Shown here one piece after another: positions 42,429 through 50,467 of a DNA stretch of 64,000 bases. Source of the DNA: Kalmanozyma brasiliensis GHG001 (taxonomy: Eukaryota; Basidiomycota; Ustilaginomycetes; Ustilaginales); the NCBI RefSeq assembly GCF_000497045.1, contig NW_015961970.1:1426802-1490801 (forward strand), given 5' to 3'. The notes beneath the pieces are model-generated. The model saw nothing but the letters and a program-made list of their open reading frames with translations, ran no database searches and was not told where the DNA came from. The stretch's first letter is position 1, and each line of letters starts with the position of its first letter. A program made the translations under genes and the position numbers.

Positions 42429-42861
42429 TGTGTAAGGCGGCCGGAGAGGCGGTCTGTGAAGTGATGTAGATGCTGCTAGGACGTTGCGTACCAGTCTTTG
42501 CGAGGTTCGAAGAGGTGTCTGGCGTATGAGTGGGAGGATGTCGTGGTTAATAGCGTTGGATGTAGAAACGAAGGAAGAACGAGGGCACAAGTGTTGGTTG
42601 CAGCAGGCTTGTGCGGGCGTAGGAAAGTGGAGCAGGCGGCGTGGCCTTCGATCACAGGCGGAATTTCCAGCTTGCCCTGCCTGTATGAATCTCGAGACGC
42701 GTCTCGGCTTGGAAAAGCAATTAGTAAGCGCTCGTCAGCAGCATCGACTTTGCCAGCCTCTCAGTCTTCACTGGCTTTGCAACGCTCAAAGACACGCAGG
42801 CAGCACGTCCAGCTGGAATCAGTGTCATCGAAATAGCATTGAGTGAAACCCAAAGTGCGAC
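42429..42861. promoter_or_regulatory. rpn5 promoter and sla2 3' region
   Basis: This 433 bp lies between rpn5 (start) and sla2 (stop), both on the minus strand. I looked for the proteasome-associated control element GGTGGCAAA and did not find it. Nothing else is seen. Confidence 0.35.
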
Positions 42862-45800
42862 CTAATCCTCCTCCGTAGCATGATATCCAGCCCGGCGCAT
42901 CGCACCGAGCACCCTCCTCGCCTGCGTCAGCTCCTTCTCCAACTTCAGCACCTCGACCTGCTGTTCCATCTCCTTGACCTTGAACTCGTGTGCGGCCATT
43001 CGACTGTAATCCGCATCGCCAGCACCATTGCTCTGCCTGTCCGTGATGGTCTTGACCTGCTTGACCAGCGCTCTGCACGCTTCGGTGACCGCTTTGGCCG
43101 CCCGCTCCAGTCGATCCTGGGTCTTGGACATGAACTCGGCCTTGACGCGCGAGGCGGCGACCACTTGGGCCGTCGCCGCGCTCACCTCGTTCGAGGCGAC
43201 GATGAGCTGCTCCAGCGAGTGCGTGCCCATGATCACGCCGTCGGCGGCTTCGATGAGCATGGTGGTGGCGAACGCGACGGCGCGTGCGGCAGAGATGAGA
43301 CCTTCCGTCCATCGGTTGTTCTTCTTGTAGAATTGCTGGTTGGTCGATGACCCACGACCCTTGGCGACGATCTCCTGTTGGGATTCGGTGGCTGCCTTGA
43401 TCAGCCCAGCGATGGCACGCGTGATGGCAAGCGACGCCTCCAAGATCGCATCGTGCACCTGTAGGTCGACAGCTGAGTACTTGTTGTGGTCCCTGGGTCT
43501 CGAGAGCAGGGCTTGAAGCTTGGCGGTAGCGGCGTCGATGGCGGAGGCAGCGTTCATCATCTCGCGCTCGACAATGTCGCCGATATCACCATTGGCGTTG
43601 GCAAGCATCGTATTGCCCGCCTTGACCATCGTTTCGACGACGCTGTTGAGGTTGGAGAAAGCGGAACGGGCTTCCAGATTTTGACGTGCGACGACATCGC
43701 GACGCTGAGCTGGGGCAACACCGGCCAGGCGGTAGGACTGGAGGTTGCTGAAGAAGCGAAGGAGGACATTTCCTGTCTCACGGCCAGTGTTGATGAGCTT
43801 GTCGGCAGCATCGTCGCTCTGCGCCAGACGTGTGATGCCCTTGGTGCTGGTGAGCGTGTCGCTGATGGTCTGAGCCAGCTGGTTGGCACGCTTGATCACC
43901 TCTACGTGCTCACCACCGACGTCGCCGGACAGGTAGAGCGAGAAGACGGTGGCAAACTCGTTGGTCGAGGTGGTGCCCTTCTCGATCATCGACAGCACGT
44001 ACTCGGGGGTGGCGGTGGTGTTGCCGGTGCCCGAGGGCGACTCGAGCTCGTAGAGCGCATCGTCCACCTTGTCGACGCACGCCTGCAGGATCGAATCGAT
44101 GATGGCGTTGAGCTTTTTGGTGTTGTCGAGAATCAAGGTGTCGATCTGAGCATTGACTGCCTGATCGTTCTCGCCCTGGTTGAGCTGCATGTCGGTGAGC
44201 TGCTTGATGGTGGCATCCATGCCCTCCTGCATGATGGCCAGCTCGGCGTCCTTCTCGTCTCGAATGCGTGCCAGCTCTGCATCGCGCGCATCCAACTCCA
44301 TGCGCTTCTCTCGCAACGCATCTTCGAGCTCGGCCAGCTGTCGGTTGAGAGTGCCCATCATGCCAGACAGCTCGGAGCTCTTGGCACGCGTCGCATCCTC
44401 GGCCCGCTCGTTGGCAAACATGAGATCCCGTTTGAGACGGTCAAACTCCTCCTTCTGACTCGCCTTGATCCTGTCGAGATCGAAGCGGGCACGGTCTCGC
44501 TCGCGGATCATATCGGCAAGCTCGAGATTCTTGGCCTTGACATCGCGCTCCATGCGCTCCATCTTGTCGACCGCCTCCTGCGCGCTACCCGCCTTGATCT
44601 GCATCTGCTTGTACTTGCCGAGCATCTCGAGGTGCTCGGATCGGAGCTGCGAGTAGAGCTTGGCGAGCGCCTCGTACTTGTTGCGCCAGAGCGTAACCTG
44701 ATCCTGGAGCTGCTTGATGATATCGTCCTTGCCCTGCATCTGCGCGCCAAAGTTCTGACCAATGTTGGCGAGCTCGGTCTCGAGTGCCTTGACACGTCGG
44801 TCGTACTGCTCGAGCATGAGCTGATCGCGCTCGTACTGACCGCGCATGGCGAGGATCTCGCGTTGGAGCTCTGCGAGCTGACCGCCTTGCATCTGGTTCA
44901 TCTGATCGCGCATGAGCTGTTCCTGGGCGAGTCGCTGCTGTTCGGCTTGCAGGCGCTGCTGCTCTTCAAAGTCGCGCTGCTGCTTGGCGGCGAGGTCGGC
45001 TTGCCTTTGCCTCTCTGCTTCCTCTGCTGCTTTGAGGGCAGCCTGCTTGTCTTCGTACCCCTTGAGCAAGCGGGCCTGCTCATCAATCTCGGCCTGCGAC
45101 GGACCCGGCTCCGGTGTAGGAGCTTTGGGTGCCGGTGCTGAGCGAGGTGGGAGGTAGGGTCCCTCTTCTGGCAGCTCGAAGAGGTTAGGAGGATCGTGGT
45201 TGAGTTTGGGAACGTTGATAAGGGAGGTGAGGAACTTGAGGTTGGCGCATTCGTAGTAGAATTTGCGGAGGTGGTGGTGCTGCGAGTCGTAACGCTCTCG
45301 CAATGGCTCGAGAGCGTCACTCGCGTCTGTACGTCGGTGCATGGCGCGAAGCATGGAGGTGAGGAACTTGTAGATACCGTAACTCTCCTTGACCAATGGC
45401 ACAAGGGCAGAGATGCGGCATTCGTTGTTGGCGGACCCGCGGAAGTGCGCAAAGACGAGCTTCTGGAACTGCTCGATCTGGTCCTGGAGGTTCATGAGGT
45501 CCATGATGGTCTCATAGCCCTCGTCGGGGTTGTCGATGTTCTTGAGCGAGATGTACTCTTCGTATTCGAAAAGACCGTTGAACTCCTTGTGGTGACGGTG
45601 GAAGCGGAGCTTGGCGAGGATGAAGTTGACGTAGGCGCGGATGATGGAGCCGTAGCCTCGCATGCTATCCGCACCTACGGTACGAGCGCAGGTCTCGAAC
45701 CATCCAACCTGAGCCTGTGCCTCTTTCAGCACGATCTGGTGACCCTCCTGGAGCACCTTGTGGACGAGGATGAGCGCTTTAAAGGTCTGCACTTCATCGC

Positions 45801-46008
45801 TGAGGATGGGCTGGACACGCAGACCGGTCCAGATGGATTGAGATGTGCGGTAGTCCCATGTGTAAACGATACACTTGCGGACGTGCTTTTGCTTGGGAGC
45901 GGTTTCGTCGTTGGTGGTGGCCTTTTTGATGTGGATGGAGAGCTCGGATTCGGCCTTGTCGCGGTCGACGGGCCGCGTGGGCATGTGCGAATCATCAAAG
46001 CGAGGCAT
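42862..46008 (-). CDS. sla2: Sla2/End4 (HIP1R-type) endocytic adaptor
   Basis: Sla2 links clathrin-coated pits and membrane phosphoinositide to actin. The 1048 residues are in the expected order: ANTH domain at about 1-280 (KKATTNDETAPKQKHVRKC, LRVQPILSDEVQTFKALIL), a Pro-rich linker (PAPKAPTPEPGPSQ), a Gln/Glu-rich coiled coil at about 300-600, and a C-terminal talin-type actin-binding (THATCH) domain ending near GAMRRAGYHATEED. No intron is needed and the length is normal for the fungal protein. It is divergent from palI over about 930 bp. Confidence 0.94.
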   Translation of the reverse strand: MPRFDDSHMPTRPVDRDKAESELSIHIKKATTNDETAPKQKHVRKCIVYTWDYRTSQSIWTGLRVQPILSDEVQTFKALILVHKVLQEGHQIVLKEAQAQVGWFETCARTVGADSMRGYGSIIRAYVNFILAKLRFHRHHKEFNGLFEYEEYISLKNIDNPDEGYETIMDLMNLQDQIEQFQKLVFAHFRGSANNECRISALVPLVKESYGIYKFLTSMLRAMHRRTDASDALEPLRERYDSQHHHLRKFYYECANLKFLTSLINVPKLNHDPPNLFELPEEGPYLPPRSAPAPKAPTPEPGPSQAEIDEQARLLKGYEDKQAALKAAEEAERQRQADLAAKQQRDFEEQQRLQAEQQRLAQEQLMRDQMNQMQGGQLAELQREILAMRGQYERDQLMLEQYDRRVKALETELANIGQNFGAQMQGKDDIIKQLQDQVTLWRNKYEALAKLYSQLRSEHLEMLGKYKQMQIKAGSAQEAVDKMERMERDVKAKNLELADMIRERDRARFDLDRIKASQKEEFDRLKRDLMFANERAEDATRAKSSELSGMMGTLNRQLAELEDALREKRMELDARDAELARIRDEKDAELAIMQEGMDATIKQLTDMQLNQGENDQAVNAQIDTLILDNTKKLNAIIDSILQACVDKVDDALYELESPSGTGNTTATPEYVLSMIEKGTTSTNEFATVFSLYLSGDVGGEHVEVIKRANQLAQTISDTLTSTKGITRLAQSDDAADKLINTGRETGNVLLRFFSNLQSYRLAGVAPAQRRDVVARQNLEARSAFSNLNSVVETMVKAGNTMLANANGDIGDIVEREMMNAASAIDAATAKLQALLSRPRDHNKYSAVDLQVHDAILEASLAITRAIAGLIKAATESQQEIVAKGRGSSTNQQFYKKNNRWTEGLISAARAVAFATTMLIEAADGVIMGTHSLEQLIVASNEVSAATAQVVAASRVKAEFMSKTQDRLERAAKAVTEACRALVKQVKTITDRQSNGAGDADYSRMAAHEFKVKEMEQQVEVLKLEKELTQARRVLGAMRRAGYHATEED

Positions 46009-46936
46009 CTTTGATATTCGGCGATGTCAAGGTCGTGCCTGCCTACTTGAAGCTGGATGGACGACGTTGATGGAGGGATGAAGAGAATGGAGCAATCGGC
46101 GTAAAGGAAGTCGAGGGTCGAGTAAGCGGCAAGGCGGTGTGTGACGGCCAGGTGCAGTGAGAACGATGGAGAGGGACCTGCACACGCCTGAGACAGCGCA
46201 ATCGCACGGAGCAGCTATCCTTTGGCACTTGCAGCTCGGGTGCAGTTCGGTGGGTCCACGAAGAAAGGGTCGTTCGGGTCCATTTTGACCGTCGACCTTC
46301 GTCCCTCATCGAGCCTCGACGCGGAGTCCAAAATTCAAGAGGCCTTGAGTGGGGCTGTGCTTGTGTGCCTGTCTCTTCGGTCGAGCCAGGCTTCAAAGTG
46401 GAGTTTCGAGATGTGATTTCTCTGACATTGTTAGAGCTGCCCTCGCCGTAGGATCCTTATGAATAATTCGAGATGTTGAATGGCGGTGTCAGAGGGCGCT
46501 ACACAGCCGAGAGCGGAGAAGCGCGTAGAGAGAGAGAGATGGGAGCTGTCTCACTGTGTCTCGATGACATCGCCGTCCTGACCCCTAAGTTGCTCTCTGC
46601 GCTTCTCAGCCCACAGCACATGGTCAATTTCCTCGGCAGCTCGACGCCAAGACTCCTTGCTCGCCTTTCATCACCGCCCTTTCGGCCAGCCCACGTCTCT
46701 CTCCTTCTTCCAGCTGACCGAAGCTGACCGCATTCCATCACTTCCATTGATCACGGGAAAAGGAGTAGACACAGCTAGGCGCCGCATATATACTAAGCTG
46801 GAAGCGTCCTCGACACACCACTAGACCCTGCATCTCACCCGAACGCTCGGACCCACAGACCATCTCGCTGCATCCGCTCCGGGATCGGCATTCCGAATAG
46901 ACTCACCTCGGAGTCGAGGTCGTCATCGCCGCCGTC
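46009..46936. promoter_or_regulatory. Divergent promoter, sla2 / palI
   Basis: About 930 bp separates the two start codons. The palI side has a TATA box (listed separately) and a pyrimidine-rich leader. Two GCCARG-type hexamers, the short PacC consensus, occur at 46385-46390 and 46646-46651, but six-base matches are expected by chance in this length. Confidence 0.4.
46785..46793 (+). promoter_or_regulatory. TATA box of palI
   Basis: CATATATAC lies about 145 bp upstream of the palI ATG at 46937, a plausible distance for a fungal TATA element. Confidence 0.45.
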
Positions 46937-48679
46937 ATGATTCGCCCGGCTACCCCAGGAACGCTCCTGACGTTCGTAGCTGCGATTCTGCTCGGCCTCG
47001 TCACCATCTCGACCCCCATCATCAAATCCATCTACTTCTTGGAAGCAACCATCGGCGGCAATGGTCCTCAAGCCGGTCAAAGCGCTCGCTTCGGTGCGCT
47101 GGGCTACTGCCTTGGCGGCACCTGCAGCGATCCCGCTCTCGGCTACTCGTTCGACCCCAACCAGCTTCTCGGTATCCAGGTCGTCGGCAGCAGGTACACC
47201 TCTGCTGTCATCAAGGGTCTGACCTACACGCTCATTCTTCATCCCATCGCACTCGGCTTTGCAGTCGTTGCCTGTCTACTTGGCCTGATCTCGCACTGTC
47301 GCGAGTTCTCCACCAACTGCTTCGGCAGCTTCGTAACGGGTATCGGCGCTCTCATCTCCGCCGTCGCTTTCGGCCTCGACCTGGCCCTCTTCATCGTCGC
47401 CCGGCAGCGCATCAACTCGATTCAAGGCGCTTCTGCTTCCCTCGGCATGGCCATCTGGATGACGCTGGCAGCGTGGATCCTCATGTTCCTTGCAGGCTGC
47501 GCATTCACTTGCGGCATCTGCGGCAGGAGGAGGCGCAACCGCGTCAAGGATTCGCACGTCGACGAGGCCTATGGATCGCGACCCGCTAAGCAACGAGATG
47601 ACTACGGCCAGCAGATGCGCATGGAGGCGCTCGACGCGGAAGCAGACAGGAAGCGCAGGCAGGCCACGCTCGACAGGAACACCCAACGCAGCGATCTGCC
47701 CAAGTTCGCCGAGTACGAAACCGAACACACGGTGCCGCTGAAGAACGACTACGACGAAGGTGCCTATGCGAACGGAGCCAGTCAGCATCAGCCAGGCCTG
47801 GCCTACTCGACCAACAGCAACATTGCTCGTGCCGGCGCTGTTGGTGCCGGTGCCGTCGCAGGTGGGTCCGTCATCAACGGTGTCGGTCAGGGCTACGGCA
47901 GGAGGCAAGCACAGGGTAGCCACGCCGAAGACTTCTCCACCGCATCGCCCATGCTCAACAACACGGCCGGTCACGGAGCGCACAATGTCAGCAACATCCG
48001 TCAAAACACCATGTCGCCCAGTCAGAGCGATTCGACCTACATCCCCGGTGTCGGACCTCAGCCGTTCCGCGAAGACTCGCTCACACCAGCACCACGACCC
48101 TATCCTCAAGTTTCGTCGCCACCGCCCATGCCGGACCACAACCAGTATGCCTCGCAGCAACAGCCGCAGTACGATGTGTATGGTAACCTTATTCCGTCTG
48201 CCACTGGCAGCAGCCACTACAGCCAGCCAGCAGGGCGTCGTCAGGCGACCAACGAGTATGGTCATCCTGCCGAGTACTCGGGTGCTACATTTGGTGGTGC
48301 TGGTTCTGGGTTTGTGGGTTCTTCGGCCGGCGGTTCACGCATGATGCCGTCCATCCCCCATGACTCGGAACCACGGGAGATCGTCTACGGCGGCACAACC
48401 GGTCTGCCAGAGCGACGCCAAGGGACGGTGGATGACGGCTTCGGCCTCGCCTCCTCCTCGCATGCGCACGAACCTCTGCACGAACAACACACCTCGTCCG
48501 CTCAGCAGCACCAGACCTATCCGTCGGCAGGCGAGGCCAGCGGATCCGCCCTCCAGCGACAGTACGGTTCGGAAAGCCACTTTGACGAGGATCACAGTGG
48601 ACCCGCCCCGCCTGGGTACGAGAGTGTTTCGGGTGGAACGGGGTATGCGCACAACCACTATCCGGTTGAGAAGTCTTAG
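46937..48679 (+). CDS. palI: PalI/Rim9 pH-response membrane protein
   Basis: PalI/Rim9 assists the PalH/Rim21 sensor in the ambient-pH pathway that activates PacC/Rim101. The 580-residue protein has four membrane segments: TFVAAILLGLVTISTPI (about 11-28), LTYTLILHPIALGFAVVACL (near 96-118), GIGALISAVAFGLDLALFIV (near 137-157) and the segment ending AGCAFTCGICGRRRRNR (near 175-200). Between segments 1 and 2 is an extracellular loop with GYCLGGTCSDPALGY. The rest is a long cytosolic tail rich in Gln, Ser, Gly and Tyr. This layout separates PalI from the shorter SUR7 proteins. Confidence 0.88.
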   Translation: MIRPATPGTLLTFVAAILLGLVTISTPIIKSIYFLEATIGGNGPQAGQSARFGALGYCLGGTCSDPALGYSFDPNQLLGIQVVGSRYTSAVIKGLTYTLILHPIALGFAVVACLLGLISHCREFSTNCFGSFVTGIGALISAVAFGLDLALFIVARQRINSIQGASASLGMAIWMTLAAWILMFLAGCAFTCGICGRRRRNRVKDSHVDEAYGSRPAKQRDDYGQQMRMEALDAEADRKRRQATLDRNTQRSDLPKFAEYETEHTVPLKNDYDEGAYANGASQHQPGLAYSTNSNIARAGAVGAGAVAGGSVINGVGQGYGRRQAQGSHAEDFSTASPMLNNTAGHGAHNVSNIRQNTMSPSQSDSTYIPGVGPQPFREDSLTPAPRPYPQVSSPPPMPDHNQYASQQQPQYDVYGNLIPSATGSSHYSQPAGRRQATNEYGHPAEYSGATFGGAGSGFVGSSAGGSRMMPSIPHDSEPREIVYGGTTGLPERRQGTVDDGFGLASSSHAHEPLHEQHTSSAQQHQTYPSAGEASGSALQRQYGSESHFDEDHSGPAPPGYESVSGGTGYAHNHYPVEKS

Positions 48680-48856
48680 ACTGAACCCTTGTAATACAAT
48701 CTCAGCTCACTTGTAACGAACATTGATGTGCCTAATGTGATGACGCTGAATGCGAGCGATATGGGAGACAGCCAGAGTGGTTAACGCACACGGCACGGTC
48801 ACACATGTTGCTACTGAATGCCTTCGTTTTACGATTGAAATTGATCCGTTGTCGAT

Positions 48857-49627
48857 TCAAAGCTCATCCTCCTCCGCATCGAAGAGGGGCGCCCTCTCCT
48901 CCTCACCTATCCTGATCCTGTCCCTTGCCATCGCACCTTCATCCTCGAGATCCAGATCTAGCGAGTATGGTCTGTTCCCAATCTCAATTCTGCTCGGTCT
49001 GCTCGTGACGTTGCTTCCTGACCTCCTTACGATCGAGACCAGCCTAAGCGCCTGAACGACGTTCCTCCCGATCAGCAGGATGGAATCCAACAGCTCCTCT
49101 CCTTTCCCCGATCTCCCCGGTTCGCCGTCCTCCGAGGGTCGGCGGAAGGGCGAGCATTCATGATGAAAAAAGATGACCAGCAACGTCACCGCGCATAGCA
49201 GGACGAGGAAGAGGTCGACCACGTTGTATGTGGACTTCCAGAATTGCTTGCCGAAAGCTACGAGGCGGATGCCTACTTCAGCGATGAGTAGGAGGTTGAT
49301 CGCTAGCTCGAGACCGTAGAACAGCGATCCGGGACAGTCGGATGTGAGACTGATGATCACTGTGAGGAGCGAAGCGAGGGCCATGGAGGCGTAGAAGTAG
49401 AGATAGGCGGACGAGTGAACGAAGCGGTTCGCTACGCCTTTCAGGATCTCATTGCGCGAGAGAAAGTAGTGCGATCGGAGAGGGGGGTGCGAGTCGTCTG
49501 GTCGGGTGTAGCCATTTGAAGAAAAGGCAGTTTGGTCATAGACCGTGCCGACGCCGATGGACACTTCGCGTGGCGCATCTACACGGGGACCGTCGCCATT
49601 GGCTGTGGAGGGATAGGGAGACGCCAT
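48857..49627 (-). CDS. Voltage-sensor-only membrane protein
   Basis: The 256-residue protein has four membrane segments matching a voltage-sensor domain and no pore: S1 at about 72-94, S2 at 103-125 with acidic E107 and E117 (LELAIN, AEVGIRLVAFG), S3 at 133-155 with D138 (YNVVDLFLV), and S4 at 180-202 (LIGRNVVQALRLVSIVRR). Charges in S4 are R188, R195, R201 and R202, so the usual every-third spacing is partly lost. This resembles Hv1-type proton channels or orphan fungal voltage sensors. The tail is acidic (EEERAPLFDAEEDEL). The start is the ATG at 49627; the same frame stays open about 180 codons upstream with no ATG, so an unseen 5' exon may add an N-terminal cytosolic region. Confidence 0.75.
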   Translation of the reverse strand: MASPYPSTANGDGPRVDAPREVSIGVGTVYDQTAFSSNGYTRPDDSHPPLRSHYFLSRNEILKGVANRFVHSSAYLYFYASMALASLLTVIISLTSDCPGSLFYGLELAINLLLIAEVGIRLVAFGKQFWKSTYNVVDLFLVLLCAVTLLVIFFHHECSPFRRPSEDGEPGRSGKGEELLDSILLIGRNVVQALRLVSIVRRSGSNVTSRPSRIEIGNRPYSLDLDLEDEGAMARDRIRIGEEERAPLFDAEEDEL

Positions 49628-50467
49628 GTCTGCTAGCCGCTTCGCCCAGCGCTGTGTTGAGATGGAAAAGACGTTCTTGGTGTGCGAGGCTGCTGCTGCT
49701 GTTCGTCGAGTCGGTCCGGCGGGTAGGGAGCTCGAGTGTGCGTAAGATGCTGCGCCCGAAGCTACCGGATCAGCAATGTGATGCCTCTGCTTGCTCCTGC
49801 CACCAGCGTTGGTCGAAGCCTGCAGAACGGTTGCAGGAGGATCGTTGTACTGCGGATAGGACGACGGCGTAGCAGCTTGCACAGCTGCAGCCGGGTTGTG
49901 GTCGCCTATCTTGAATACGTGCCTATCAGGGGAGATGTGTTCGGCGCCCCTCGAGCCGTAGTCAGCGATGTTTGAGAGGAAGCGCGATGAGTGGGAGGTG
50001 GTGTTGGTGGTGAGGAGCAAGCCACCGGATTGGGGCTCGGCAAAGTTGATGAGCTGGGAGCTGCAGCCCCGTCTATCCCGCGTGGAGGTAGGTTTTTCGG
50101 ACAAAATTGTGGGCCGCGACGACCTCACATTGATCAGCGGTGCGAAGGATCCGACTCGGCGAAGGGCAAGCAAGGGCGATCACCACTCGACACTGCGCTC
50201 TGCTGCCTCGAAATCTGATTTCTTCTTAGGACCGAAAATCGGCAAGAAGATCCTTGCCAAGGGGAAGCCAAGATGCACGGATAAACGGCCGCCTTTTCTT
50301 CTTGTGTCAATCTTACCTCTTCACATCATACACCATTTGCTTCTTCAAGCACATTCGCTCCGACTCGCAGCTCGACACCCCAGCAGAAAGGAAGCCCACG
50401 GCACGCGTTTGACCGCCGAGCTCTGACCCCTCGACACCCGGTCCGACCCACCACACGCCCGTCCGCC
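49628..50467. promoter_or_regulatory. Divergent region, voltage-sensor gene / nat1
   Basis: This 840 bp holds the promoters of the voltage-sensor gene and nat1. The left 545 bp keep the reading frame of the voltage-sensor gene open, so part of it may be coding. The right end is a pyrimidine-rich nat1 leader. Confidence 0.35.

Noticed and set aside
43486..45141. 551-codon open frame on the plus strand
   Set aside because: It is antisense to the coiled-coil region of sla2; strong codon bias in the real gene creates it.
46385..46651. GCCARG hexamers resembling PacC sites upstream of palI
   Set aside because: Six-base matches are expected by chance in 900 bp; there is no clustering.
48765..48860. 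tRNA-like A-box (AGCCAGAGTGGTTAACGCA)
   Set aside because: No matching B-box or acceptor-stem complement was found downstream.
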